From Varanus komodoensis (Eukaryota > Chordata > Lepidosauria > Squamata > Varanidae), in NCBI RefSeq assembly GCF_004798865.1, contig NW_025335268.1, forward strand, positions 4,098,486 to 4,162,485: a stretch of DNA of 64,000 bases, written 5' to 3'. This document shows positions 20,865-31,869 of the stretch, in pieces. Position 1 is the first letter of the stretch. Each line of letters starts with the position of its first letter. The notes under the pieces are model-generated. The model was given only the letters and a program-made list of their open reading frames with translations, made no database searches and was not told the DNA's origin. The translations under genes and the position numbers were made by a program.

Positions 20865-21769
20865 CACTGTCTTGGCTGGAAGGTGGGGATCACAGCATTA
20901 TATCACATTTCTCCTTGCAAAGAGTAGGTTGGAATTTGGTTTATGAGGAATGGAAAATTCTGTTGCTGTGCTCCAAAGTGCTGTCGGCCCAAGATGTTTT
21001 GCTGCCTGAGGCACAGGCATGTTGGCTCCCCCACCCGCCCACGACTTCCACATGCAGAATCCAGCCAGGCTGCGCTGAATCCCTGGCACAAGGGCAGTCT
21101 CTTCTACTTCCCTTGAAGGCAGGCAGCAAGCTGGCTTAGGGGACACGGGGCTGGCCAGAGGGAACTCTGCCTTGAAAGGCCTTGGTGCCCCTTCGCATCT
21201 TCCAGCTCAGGTGGCTGCTCCACTCTGCCCACTGGTAGGGCTGCTTCTGGCCTCTGATGCTTGTGCAGTTTGCAGCATCATGCTCAGACTAGATACTGGG
21301 CATGTGGATGTGTCCAGTGCCAAATCGGCTTAGTCAGAAGAGCTGAATGGATCACCTTCGATGGAAGTTGGATAGCTCACATTGAGTTTTGTTTGGTTTT
21401 TCAAAGTGAGCCAATGGCTAGGAGGATTGTTGGGCTCTGCCTGCAAAGTTTTCAGATTTTGAGGAGAATCACTGACATTTGAGTATTGTGAGGAAGTGCA
21501 AGGAAAAGAACGTGGGCACTGGGAGAAGGGCTTCCCCAGAGTGGAATGCCAGCAAAGTGTGCATCTCACTTGGCTTCAGTACCCTTCAGAAAGAGAGAGG
21601 GAAGCATTTTTCCCCAGGAACTATAAACCCATGTGAATCAGCTTGTCATTTGATAATGTAGCTGGAAGATACTACAGATGCTGTTCTTGCTTCCTCCCTT
21701 TTAAGCAAAGGTGGAAAAATAGAGTTTCAAAATTAGCATTTTTAAAAAATTGCTTTTTGGAACATGTGG
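20865..21769. other. unassigned stretch
   Basis: Around 20990-21140 the sequence is GC-rich and includes 'ttttgctgcctgaggca', a phrase common in squamate dispersed repeats. The family is not resolved. Overlapping short open frames on both strands have no domain content. Confidence 0.35.
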
Positions 21770-21850
21770 GGATTATTGCTATTATTAGTTTCATTTCTAT
21801 ACTGCCCCAGAGCCAAAGCTCTGTAGCTGGTTTATAATAAATTCATATAA
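21770..21850 (-). mobile_element. L2-type LINE tail fragment
   Basis: ATTATTAGTTTCATTTCTATACTGCCCC followed by GCTCTGTAGCTGGTTTATAATAAA is the complemented terminal block of L2-like copies. Confidence 0.45.
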
Positions 21851-22239
21851 TTATTGTTTTAGAATTTTAAAAAGAATTTACTTGATTTGAATATATGCAT
21901 ATATCAGCTCTCATCTAAAAAATCCAAAAGGAGTTTTTCACACATTCTGAATTTGAATTAGAATGGATCTGAGGCCTGAGCATTGCAGAAATATCACAGC
22001 AGCTTTAAAACTGACCCCTGGGGGAAAGCCAATGGGAAGCATCTGGTTCTGGTTGAATCTTCCCCAGGGGATATAACAAAAATGCTTCTGCTTGCCCACA
22101 GGGGGGCAGGAAGGGAATAGGCCCAGAGCATGTGGTGAAACATCGTAGCTGGTCAAAGAAGCCTAAATGTTATGACCTCTTGGCTGTGTGCAGAAAGAAA
22201 CATCTGGAATAGGACACCATATTTAGGTATTTCTCTGCT
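21851..22239. other. unassigned stretch
   Basis: Nothing recognised. Confidence 0.3.
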
Positions 22240-22589
22240 AGTTCTAGACAACTCTGAGCCAAGATAGGACAGCTGGAACCCCTGCTTTCAAAGAAGTACT
22301 TGCATAATGGAAACCATGTAGAATGGAGGGAACCAGTGAGAAATGGTTATCGCTGGATCTAAATTCTATAAGAAGAGCGTTTGGGGGAACCATTGCTCTG
22401 TACATCAAAGTGAGTGTAGTGTCAATCAGGATAGATAACCTAAAGGGGGCTGCATCCTTGGCAGAGGTGTTGTGGGTGGCAATAGTGGGTTCTAGAGGTG
22501 ACTTATTACTAGGGACATGGTATTGCCCCCACATCAGAATGCTTAGGGTGAATTTGGATTAGAAAAATAAGGGAGGTGTCCAGGTAAGG

Positions 22590-22933
22590 GACTGCAGGTG
22601 GCACAGTGGTTTAATCCGCTATGCTGCTGGGCTGGCTGATTGAAAGGTCACCAGTTTGAATCTGCACAACAGAGTGAGTTCCTGTTGCTCTGTCCCAGCT
22701 CCTGCCAACCTTGCAGTTCGAAAGCATGCAAATGCAAGTAGAGAAAAAGGTACCACTTTGGTGGGCAGGTAACAGTGTTCCGTGCACTTCGGCATTTAGT
22801 CATGCCGGCCACATGACCATAGAGACTGTCTGCAGACAAACGCTGGCTCCCTCGGCTAGGAAACGGAGATGAGCACCTCCCCCTAGAGTCAGGCATGACT
22901 GGATGTAACATCAAGGGGAAACCTTTACCTTTA
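22590..22933 (+). mobile_element. tRNA-derived SINE with ACCTTT tail, full length, inserted in CR1
   Basis: The head GGTGGCACAGTGGTTTAATCC (A-box region) is followed by a B-box-like GGTCACCAGTTTGAATC, then a body with CCTGCCAACCTTGCAGTTCG, GGTACCACTTTGGTGGGCAGG, AACAGTGTTCCGTGC, GCCACATGACCATAGAGACTG, ACAAACGCTGGCTCCC and CCCCCTAGAGTCAGGCATGAC. It ends in AACCTTTACCTTTAC. Direct repeats CCAGGTAAGG at 22580-22589 and 22934-22943 flank it, so this is a complete insertion with its target duplication. It splits the CR1 endonuclease coding text. Confidence 0.85.
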
Positions 22934-23235
22934 CCAGGTAAGGAAGTATTGCAAAATTGGATGTTGTCAGTAGTCAGAGCTCAAATGACTGTTCCCTAGA
23001 ACAGTTGGTCCTGGAACTGACCAGAGGGAAGGTAGCCCTGGATTTAATCCTAAATAGTGCCTCCCAGGACCTAGTCGTAGATTTGAGCATTGTTGAACCT
23101 GTTCGAAATAGTGACCTCAGTGGTTTAGTTAGTGGTTTCAGATTTAATGTATGTTTTCATGGGAAATTGCCCAGGAAGTTCACACTTGACTTCAAAAGAG
23201 GAAATTCCTTTAAATTGAAGGAACTGGTAATAATG

Positions 23236-23410
23236 AACAATGGAACCTATTACCTGGGGAAGTTATGGGCTCTCTCTCACTGAAGACATTCAAAAAGTGT
23301 TTGGATAGTCAATTCAATGGGATGGTGTAACTTAGTGTCCTCAATAGCAGCGGGGTTGGACCCGATGGCCTTCTGGCCCCTTCCAACTCTGCTGTTCTAT
23401 AATTCTAAGT
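23236..23410 (+). mobile_element. CR1 LINE 3' end inside the older CR1/L3 copy
   Basis: TGGAACCTATTACCTGGGG, CACTGAAGACATTCAAAAAG, GGGGTTGGACCCGATGGCC and CCCTTCCAACTCTGCTGTTC ending in TATAATTCTAA form the classic CR1 3' end. The surrounding CR1/L3 coding text (KLKEL before, KLKERVKRL after) continues on both sides. Similar words flank it (AAATTGAAGGAA and AAGTTGAAAGAG), possibly a worn target duplication. Confidence 0.65.
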
Positions 23411-25609
23411 TGAAAGAGAGAGTCAAGAGACTTAAATCCCAGCAAAATGCTTGGAGGTTATTCAGAACCCCAGCAATAGCAGCACAGCTACAACAGGTCG
23501 GGAAGGGTGGTCCCAAGCCAAAGAGGTCACCAGCATGGCTAATGAGTGTCAAGGAAGGTATCTGAGGAAAGATGGCTCCTCTTGCCCAAATGAAGAAAAC
23601 AAGAGGAGCCCAAACTTAAGCAAGGGAACTGCAAGCAGACAAAGAAATGCTAAAGAGCACTTTGATGAGCATAGCACAGACAGTAACAAAGCGACAATAC
23701 GGATGTTTTTAGATATATCAGAAACAGGAGAGCAGCTAGGAAGGCTCCCTGGCCTTTGGACTGCAACAGAGTTAAAGAGGTACTAAAGGAGGATAAGGAG
23801 AACATTGAACAGCTGAATTAATTATCTTCATCTGTTCTCACTGTTGAAGATGTAGAACTGATGTCTATGCCTGAGCTGATATTTTCAGGAAGGGAGTCTG
23901 CCAATAGTGTGACAAAAGAGTTTCTCAACCTTATTGACAATCTGAAAGTTGAGAAATCCTTAGCTTAGGTGGTATCTACCATGTTCAAGAACTCAAATGT
24001 GAAATTCCTGATCTGCTAATAAACACGTGTAACATGTCCTTAAGAACAGACTCTTTATCCCAGGTCTGAAGAATTGTAAACATAGCACCAATTTAAAAAA
24101 GAGGGTCAAGTGAAATCCTGTTAATTATAGGCCAATTAGTTTAATTTTTGTAAATTGGTAGAAAATATTATTAAAGAAAAAATGAATAAGCACACAGAAG
24201 GACAAGTCCTGCTGAAAAATAATAAACATGACTTCTGCAAAGTCCTCACTAACCTTTTAGACTTCTTTGACAGTATCAATAAATACCTGGAAAGGGTGAT
24301 CCAGGGTTTGGACTTTCAAAAGATTTTCAACAAATTCCTTTACCAGGCTCCTGAGCAAACTTAGCAGTCATAGAATAAACAGAAGAGTTTCTCTTATGGA
24401 TAAGTAACGGGTTAAAAACAAAACAGAGTGCAGGAATAAATTGTAGCTTCTCCCAGTGAAAAATATAAATTGTAGCTTCTCCCAGTTTGATTCCACAAGG
24501 ATCTGTCTTGGAGCTAATTCTTTTCAGTTTACTCATAAATTACTAGGAATTGGAAGTCAGCACAAGAGTGGCCCTGTTTGCTGCTGTTATCTGATTATTT
24601 AAAGTGGTTAAAACAAAATTGGATTGGGAACTGCTCCAGAAGAATCTCTCCAAACTGGGAGAATGAGCATCACAATGGTACATGCAGTTCAAAGTAAACA
24701 AAATGATGCATATTGGGGCAAAAAACATCCACTTGAAATGTAAGCTGATAGGATCTGAAATAATGGTGGTTCACCAAGAAAAGGATGTTGGCGTCTTGGT
24801 GTACAGTTTGATGAAAATGTTGATCTAGTGTGTGGATGCTTTGACAAAGGCATAATTCCAAAGGTTAACTAGAATTAGTAAAGAAACTGAAAACAAAACT
24901 GCTAAGATGATACTCCCCTTATACAAATCTATGTGGCAAACATGGATTACTTTGTCTAATTCTGGCCATCACACTTAAAAAAAATACTGTAGAGTTGAAA
25001 AAAGTGCAGAAAAGAGCAACTAAAACCACCAAGGGGCTGGGACAGCTCCTGCATGAGGTATTGTTACAACATTTGTGACTATTTAGTTTAGAGAAAAGAT
25101 GAGTGAGGGCAGAGATGGTAGAGTATACAAAATTATGCATGGTGCAGATAGGGAAACATTTTTCTTCCTCATAATCCTAGAACCTGGGGACATCTAGTGA
25201 TGCTAATTAGGTGGAAATTCAGGACAAATAAAGGCAGTAGTACTCATGAAATTCACAGCTAGAAGATGCACTGATGGCCACCACTTGGATGGATTGAAAA
25301 AGAGATTGAACAAATTCATGGAGGACAAGGCCATCAGCGACAACCATTTACGCCTGTTATATTACCCACCATCTGATTCAGAGGGACTGTGGCTGTATAT
25401 ACTGTTTGCTTCTGGAAATCATGAACAGGGCAGTGCTTTTGCACTCATGTCTTACCTGAAAGTTTCCCACAGGCAGATGGTTGGCTATGATGTGAATAAA
25501 ATCTTGGACTAGGTAACCCTTGCTTTGCTCCAGCAGGGCTCTTGTGCGGCTCTTAGAATCATAAAAGCTCACTATTTAGACTAGTTATTGGTTGGGAGGA
25601 GCCAGGGTA

Positions 25610-25745
25610 AACAAGTTTTTAATAGCTGTTGAAGCCATGCTTGTTGGTGATGGATGGAAGGCCATTCCAGAGGGGAGGGTGCCACCACAGAAAAGGCCCA
25701 TTGCCATTTGGCTGCCCCATGAGATGTGTCTCTGGTCCCCAAGAT
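25610..25745 (-). mobile_element. L2-type LINE fragment
   Basis: GAAGGCCATTCCAGAGGGG followed by GGGTGCCACCACAGAAAAGGCCC corresponds to the complemented region just upstream of the L2 3' end, as at 9181 and 54490. Confidence 0.5.
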
Positions 25746-25789
25746 AGGCCAGAAACAGCAAGCGCAGTCACCTATGCTGGGCTTAACTG

Positions 25790-25853
25790 TACAGACCTAC
25801 TTTGAAGCAAGCCTCACTGGGTTCAGTGGGACTTACCCCCATGTAAATGTGGC
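25790..25853. mobile_element. palindromic 'GGATTGCA' MITE fragment
   Basis: CAAGCCTCACTGGGTTCAGTGGGACTTACCCCCATGTAA is the central part of the palindromic family listed at 39900-39990. Confidence 0.45.
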
Positions 25854-28316
25854 AGCAGGAGGGTTTCAGCCCAGTCACTTTCTGTTTGGGGGAACCTTCT
25901 CGGCTGTACAAGCCAGAGCTGGGTGCTCTAATCCCCCTGCCACAAAACAGGCAGGGTTAAAGTGGGCTGGACCATTTCCTGTACTCTTTTTCATACACAC
26001 ATGTATTCATTGCACCCGGAACAGATGCACTTCTCACTGATTCTCCCCCCCTTCTCCCTCTCCCCGCCTCTCTCACACACAGCATTCCCCCAGCTGTTCT
26101 TCCTTGCATGGCAGTTGGGCTTTAGAACAGCATGACTGTCCTGAGGTGTGCTTCTGATTTTCAGAGCGATATTTGCAATAACTTTTTCTGTCCCAGCAGG
26201 GACTCCCTCCCCGCTGCACAAAAATGCCCTTCCTCATGCAACCATTAGGCTTTAAAAAGCCCAGTGATTCCCTACCCTAGCTATGCACACACACCTGAAC
26301 ATGTACTGTATATAGTACATACTGTGCTCTCAGGGCCAAAACCAGATGCCGCTTTAAAGGCCTGCTTTCATTTCTTCTTGAGCGGATGCAGTGTCCCTTC
26401 CTGTGTTGGGAGCCTGGTGACTTGCTAGGGTTAGGATCGAGAGAAAAGGGCTTGTGAGGACCTGAAGGGCAAACATTCAAAGTTTTTTTTTTTTTTTTTT
26501 TGAAGATTGGGCTGCATAGTACAATGCTAGAGAAATGGCAGTTCCTTTGACAGATGCATAGATTTCGAAGAAAACTGCTTGAAACAGTGTACATTTGACA
26601 GGAGAGTGGACAAATTGCAGACTGAAAGAGACTCATCTCTGTGAGTATGAGGGAGAAAAAAGATTGGCATAGTTACATTGATAGGAAAGAAGAGAAAGAG
26701 ATTATGTATGATAAAGAAGGAAAAACACAGCCAGAGAAAGGTGACAGGGTGCAACTCAAAAGGGGAAAAGGCATTTTATGCCTATGTGGTTGGGTGTCTC
26801 CGTGTGTGTGGGTGTGAAGGAAACAAACAGCTATAATAAGGAGTCTGAGTTAGGAGAATCAGTTAATATCAGTATCACAAGTAGGAACTTACATGGAAAC
26901 ATTTGAACAGAAGGCTAAGTGGGAGAGGGAGAACCTCTTGGCCCAGAAAATGAACAGTAATTTAGAAAGTTGACTGCTATTTTCTTTTTGGGTAAGAAAG
27001 ACTTGTACATAAAATGATTCAAAAGAACCACATAAAAGTTAAAAAAAACCTATGAAAAGTGTATGTGGAATTGCAAAAACCTACTGAGAAAAATCCTATA
27101 CAAAACTAGCAGCAATTTTCAATGTTATTAGAAAAACTTGGTGAGAGAATAAAAAAGCAGAAACATGATTTATGTTAAAAAAAAAAAAACCAGGAAAGGG
27201 TGTCCAGGTGTTTACATGCTCATACAAACATGCACAAAGCTGGACCTTAGGAAGACAGAGAAAAGGTATTGATAAGGGTAGTAAATATACTGGGGTCAAG
27301 TTGGGTCACAAAGTGTTATTAAGAGCTCAGAGAAAAGTGATATAGAGAGCTCATGGGGAAAATCATTTTGGAAGAAAATACTGCATGTTTCTAAAGTAGT
27401 TAAATATGTGTACATATTTTGTTAAAAACAACAGTGTAGAAATTTTGCAGAATGACTAAGGTAGTGCATAACTCAGCTATTGAAAATGATGGAGCAATGC
27501 CAAAAGGCAAGAAAGACATAATGTATTTGCAGAGAACACGATAAGAGTTGCTTTTATAAAAGAGATGAGATTTATTATGACATAGAGAATATCAATGTAA
27601 AAATAAGATGGACAAATGTGTGTTCTTCAGAAAGAATTAAGAAAGAAAGATGCTGTAGGACAGGTGTCCTTGAGAGGCATGGCTTGAACAAGTTTAAAAG
27701 TGTGGTTATTTAAGAATACTGTGCACATGCATTTTGAGAAAGATAATTTGATGCGTGAGTCAACACTGTTCAACTGAAACTTTTTAGACATGAAAACGTG
27801 ATTCCTACAGTGGTGCTGTCAGTATGTCGCTAAGGTGTTCAAAGATTTTTGCAAAAACATCATTATATAGTCAGCATCTGCTCTGAAGGGATTTCCTATA
27901 TATAAATATTTTCTAGAATTAAAGTGCACTTTATACAAAATAAGGCACAAATAAGGAAATCCGCCAAATCTCGTGTTCACAGAAACATTGGGGATCACGC
28001 ACACGTTCTGCATGCATAGTGGAACTTGATCACCAGATCTTTCCAGTGTGCCAGTAGGTGGGCATATTAACATAGGCTTATCAAATTGCATTGTATCTCG
28101 TGGGAAAAGATGCCAGTCTTGATCTTAAAAACACAGAAATACTTTTCATAAGGATACGTTTTATAGGATGCCATCCAGTGGTGGTGCCCATAGCCCTCCA
28201 AACTTGGAGGATTATGGGCTTTCTGTCAAGGATCCCATTTGCTTCTCCACCTGCAAATAACACTGAGATGGCTGATTTTGGTCTTTGAAATGATTGTGCC
28301 TGCTTGCAAAGAGGAC
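25854..28316. other. long unassigned stretch
   Basis: About 2.5 kb with no recognised gene or repeat family. Visible local features are a C-rich tract (26045-26070), an ATGTACTGTATATAGTACAT palindrome at 26299-26318, a T run (26480-26499), an A run (27178-27189) and a purine-rich plus strand from 26640 to 27700. Open frames up to 119 codons have no domain content. Confidence 0.4.
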
Positions 28317-28470
28317 TTAGAATCACAGAATAGTAGAGTTGGAAGGGGCCATGAAGGCCATCGAGTCCAACCACCTGCTGTTGCAGGACACCATGTTACA
28401 CCAACCCACTCAGATGGCTGTCCAGCTTCTTTTTGAATGTCTCTAGTGTGGCTTCTCCAGGATATTCCTC
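28317..28470 (-). mobile_element. CR1 LINE, 3' end
   Basis: AGAATCACAGAATAGTAGAG and TTGGAAGGGGCCATGAAGGCC, then AGTCCAACCACCTGCTG and CTCAGATGGCTGTCCAGC, are the complement of the CR1 3' terminus. It is 5'-truncated shortly after. Confidence 0.75.
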
Positions 28471-28867
28471 TTCTCCCTGACCATGCAGTGCCAGCTGCAA
28501 GGTGAAAGTCCTGCCCTGGGCACTGCACCTGGCACAGGTTGTCAGGACACTGGGAAGGCACTCCAACTCTGCCCTTCAACCTCAGAATGCCAAGGTTGGA
28601 GCGGGAACTCTGAATCTTCCTATGGTTGCCTGAATAGCATCTAGCAGCCATAGGATTGCACCCCTAATCTGTTGCAGCAAAAGCAACAAAGGATCTTGTG
28701 GCATCTTCATGGCTAGCAAATAGTACTGTAGCATTAGATTTCATAGGCTACCGTGCACTTTAATTCACACAAAGGCTTTTGATTACTTCTGTCTGGCGCC
28801 GCTTTTGACTGAGAGAGGGTGAAGAAACAGAACCTGTAGGGCCACAGAGCATTGCATCTGAACCTGC
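28471..28867. other. unassigned stretch
   Basis: 28490-28665 is GC-rich, with 'ggttgtcaggacactgggaaggc' and 'ccatcctatggttgcc'-like phrases. Possibly an unlisted repeat; I cannot name it. Confidence 0.3.
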
Positions 28868-29010
28868 CGTAAGAAAATAAAAAGAGCTGTACTGGTTCAG
28901 ATCAGAGGCCTGCCTGTCCTCACATCCTGCCCTGTGGAGGCCATGGAGATCACAGGCAGGGCCTAGGTGCAGCAGCACCTTCCCACACATGTTCCCCGGA
29001 CTGTTGACTT
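28868..29010 (-). mobile_element. CR1/L3-type LINE, 3' end
   Basis: TAAGAAAATAAAAAGAGCTGTACTGG, TTCAGATCAGAGGCCTG and GGGCCTAGGTGCAGCAGCACC match the complement of the L3-type end seen on the plus strand near 25400-25560, 35040-35270 and 55240-55380. Confidence 0.65.
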
Positions 29011-29854
29011 TTCAGTCCTCTAGCAAGCCAGAGTTTGCAGTTAGCTTATAAGTCCAGACTCATTGGAAAAGGGTTAGACTTCAGATGCAGTACTAAGCTT
29101 TTCCTACCTGGTAAGTTGCTGATGACTTTAACTGCTTCAACCTGCAGGAGGAGTGAAGCTGGAATAATTATCAGAAGAAATGATCACCCATAAGCCAGAA
29201 TCCTTTGCAATCATTTAGGAATTAATCATTGTTTAATCGCATAGCATTTTCTTCAGATGCAGTCAGCTGATTTAGAAGTGGACACTCTGAATTGGTGCAT
29301 TTGTGCATTTCAGTTCACAGCCCTGGGACTCACACAGGTTGAAAACCACTCATCTAGATTGGAGGCAGTTGGGTAGAACAGGGAGTTGAATGTTCCCTGA
29401 GCAATGTTGCTTACCTCAGTTGTGAGCATCCATGTCTTCAGCCCTTTACGGCAACAATTGTGTGAGGAGGAATAGGAAAGGGCAAAGCAAGACTCCAGAG
29501 ATGCAATGCAGTGTATGTCTCTTGGCTTCCCATTACTTTCAGTTATCAAGTTGGCAGTGTTTGCCCTTCCCCCAGTTGGTTATTATGTGCAACCAGCATA
29601 GAAATCCAAAGGGTGGGGGGTAGATAGACATGTAGCATCATGCAGCATTGCTAATTAGAATTCTCAGGGTAGTTCCAAGCAGCCATTTGCAATATGATAG
29701 TGAATTAAAAACTTGACATGCAGCATCTCTTACCTACATGAAGATCTGGTTGCTTTAGACTACATGCTGATACAACACCAAGTTCTCACCTTTTCATGGA
29801 TTTCTGATCAGGTGCAGCTCCATGGTAGCTGATCCTTCTAGTGGTGGCACTGTT
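29011..29854. other. unassigned stretch
   Basis: No recognised element in about 840 bases. Confidence 0.35.
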
Positions 29855-30000
29855 GGTAGATTCTGAGTTTAACATGCAGAAGGATGCAGGTCAGTCCTGG
29901 CATCTCCAGGTTGGGCTGTGGAGCCCTAGCGAGCTGCAGCTGCTGGCACTGAACTCAGTGGACCAATGATTCGACTAAAGCAGCTTCATGTGAGTGCAGC
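29855..30000 (+). mobile_element. tRNA-derived SINE, partial (same family as 10645)
   Basis: AACATGCAGAAGGATGCAGG, CCTGGCATCTCCAGGTTGGGC, CTGCTGGCACTGAACTCAG, TGGACCAATGATTCGAC and AAAGCAGCTTCATGTGAG follow the family order. The A box is lost. Confidence 0.65.
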
Positions 30001-30448
30001 TAGAGAGGAGAGTTGACTGGCTCTCTTCTGTATGGGACTTTTGACATCTTGGAGCCGTCACGGTGCTGTCACTATGGTTGAAACCCCCATAGCTGCTGGG
30101 AATTGAATGCTTCCAAGCAGCCCATCAACCTCTCGGAGACTAACTGATGAAATGTTGGCAATGTGAAGGTGTAGCTGCACTTGCTGCATGATTTGACCAA
30201 GCCTCTGTTCTTTGCCTGCATATGATTGCTATTGGTAAGGACGTCCTGGGTGTGCAAATCTATCCCAGCTGCTGCCTTATACTGCACAGCTACAGCATGG
30301 TGAAGAAGCCATGCTGGTTTGTTGCGCCTGCTGTGTGTTCCAGTTGCATGCCTGCCAGATTCCCATAGGGGAATATTGGTGTGGCCTGTTGTGCCATCTG
30401 AACCCAAGCAGTGTGGCTTGTTTGAGGTTATGTGAGGGTTGCTGCTGA
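30001..30448. other. unassigned stretch between two SINE copies
   Basis: No recognised element. It ends at the (CCCCA)n tract. Confidence 0.3.
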
Positions 30449-30494
30449 CCCCCACCCCACCCCACCCCACCCCACCCCACCCCACCCCACCCCA
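30449..30494 (+). repeat. (CCCCA)n tract, about nine units
   Basis: The pentamer CCCCA repeats without interruption for 46 bases. The complementary strand is (TGGGG)n, which could form G-quadruplexes. It lies directly beside a minus-strand SINE, where tracts of this kind often grow. Confidence 0.9.
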
Positions 30495-30499
30495 AGCAA

Positions 30500-30620
30500 G
30501 CTCTCCAGGGTCTCAGGCTGGATTTTTTTTTCTAGCCAGACCTGGAGATGCTCAGATTCGAGACTGAATTTTGCAGAAAAGCATGTGCTTCACCATTAAG
30601 CCACAGCCCCTCTGCCATGT
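30500..30620 (-). mobile_element. tRNA-derived SINE, 5' half (same family as 10645)
   Basis: On the minus strand it reads GAGGGGCTGTGGCTTAATGG (A box), AAGCACATGCTTTTCTGCAAA, a B-box-like GTCTCGAATCTGAGCATC, then CTCCAGGTCTGGCTAG and GAGACCCTGGAGAGC. The 3' half is replaced by the (CCCCA)n tract and what lies beyond it. Confidence 0.7.
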
Positions 30621-31427
30621 TTTTACTTGCCTTGTGTGTGTGCTTTCCTTAAAAAAAATATTCAAAGTCAGAGCAATATGGAAAGAGTGAGCATTGGATC
30701 TTGCTCTTGGTAGGTATAGGTATTTTGCATTTATATGCATCGTTTCAGGAGAAGGGCACAGTTGCAGGATATTTCAGAACACCTTTTAAAAATGTGGTTC
30801 TGTGCCTTTGGATTGTCATCAGAGCTGTAGTTCTACATGAGCTCTTTAAAAAGCATGAAAAAATAAACAGAGTGGCAGGTTCTTGGTAGCAGCATTTGAT
30901 AGCAGTTGTCATCTGGTAGCAGCATATGGCAACAATCTGGTCATAGCATGTGGTTTTAGAGTTCAGGGAAATAACCATGAGTTTATGCGTTATACCTTCC
31001 TGGTATTCTAGCTACACACCCCTTCCCATAATAAATGATGATCTGGCTATGAAGACCTTCCAAATAAACATGTTTTAATGTCTTTCCGCCTTTCCTTCTC
31101 GCAAAGCTATTACTCATTTAAGAGCCAGTGGGCTTTGTATCCAAAAGATTCTCCATGAATAAATGCAAAGCCATACCTTTAGTGCATACAAGCTTAAACA
31201 TGAAAACCTTCCAACAGCTACAAGTAAATGACAGCAGAGGGTTCATACATTCTGCTAGTGAGGAAAAGAGAGAGAATCAGCTGGCAGCAAAATCTGAACA
31301 GTACTGGCTGCCTAAAAAGCTAAGCAATTTTGTAGCAAGACATTTATTGGTCAATATGAACAATGTCTATTAAGTGTTAGATACAGTCAAACACATAGTG
31401 ATGCTAATTGCATGGGTTTGTCTATAC
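30621..31427. other. unassigned stretch with a short imperfect tandem
   Basis: At 30882-30952 the word TGGTAGCAGCAT(T/A)TG recurs with variants (TTGGTAGCAGCATTTG, CTGGTAGCAGCATATG, CTGGTCATAGCATGTG). Nothing else recognised. Confidence 0.4.
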
Positions 31428-31564
31428 CAGCCTTCCCCAACCTGGTAACCTCCAGAGCTTTTGAACTTCAAAACCCATCACTTCCAGCCAATATGACCAG
31501 TAATCAGAGATGCTGGGAGTTGTAGTTCAAAGCATCTGGATGGGCAACCGATTGGGGAAGGCTG
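31428..31564. mobile_element. hAT-like MITE, complete copy (CAGCCTTCCCCAAC family)
   Basis: The left end CAGCCTTCCCCAACCTGGTA and the complement of the right end, CAGCCTTCCCCAATCGGTTG, agree at 16 of 20 positions. CCAGA and 'ttgaacttcaaaacccatca' pair with 'gctgggagttgtagttcaaa' inward. Flanking octamers GTCTATAC (31420-31427) and GCATATAC (31565-31572) agree at six of eight positions, fitting an 8-bp hAT target duplication. No coding capacity; it would be moved by a transposase supplied elsewhere. Confidence 0.75.
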
Positions 31565-31682
31565 GCATATACCATCAGAGATTTAACTGATTCAGTTGAG
31601 AGTGTCTGTATTTTAGTGCAATTCAGTTGGATGTGGTTCTAGTGAAGCTAGGTCACATTTTGCAAAGGATCACCAGGTGCAG

Positions 31683-31770
31683 AGGTCGGAGGGCTGTTGG
31701 ACTTCAACACCCTTCAACTTCTTGCCTTGTTAGCTGGGGTTGATGGGAATTAAGGCTTCCCCCCAGCCCA
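31683..31770. mobile_element. hAT-like MITE fragment
   Basis: GGGCTGTTGGACTTCAACACCC and AGCTGGGGTTGATGGGAATTAAGG resemble the central part of the family at 31428-31564. The ends are missing. Confidence 0.35.
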
Positions 31771-31869
31771 GTCTAGTCCAGTCCAGACCATGTCATCATA
31801 TACCCAAGGGATACAGAAATACAGGTGTCTGACCATGATTGGTATCTTTATGAATGAACCTAACCCAGA

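Larger units (their letters stand above)
22240..25565 (+). mobile_element. CR1/L3-type LINE, long decayed copy with two insertions
   Basis: Pieces of a single LINE ORF2 appear in order. The endonuclease part begins at 22323 (GGTIALYIKVSVVSIRIDNL, AEVLWVAIVGSRGDLLLGTW) and resumes at 22957 after the SINE (LEQLVLELTRGKVALDLILN). After a second insertion comes KERVKRLKSQQNAWRLFRTP (23420). The C-terminal part of the reverse-transcriptase ORF follows: LDWELLQKNLSKLGE and KMMHIGAKN near 24620-24720, then EKDVGVLV near 24780. Near 25500 comes the L3-type 3' end, ATCTTGGACTAGGTAACCC and TGCTCCAGCAGGGCTCTTG. Many stops and frame changes mark it as old. It is about 3.3 kb including insertions and is missing its 5' portion. 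Confidence 0.75.

Noticed and set aside
22957-23283. 108-codon plus-strand frame as a host gene
   Set aside because: Its LEQLVLELTRGKVALDLILN stretch matches the LINE endonuclease region and it lies in order within the CR1/L3 copy.
26299-26318. Palindrome ATGTACTGTATATAGTACAT as an operator or origin
   Set aside because: A single near-palindrome without neighbours or context in vertebrate DNA is expected by chance in AT-rich sequence.
30500-30620. Possible tRNA gene, because A- and B-box-like words are present
   Set aside because: The boxes belong to a SINE; there is no cloverleaf and the sequence continues into the SINE body.
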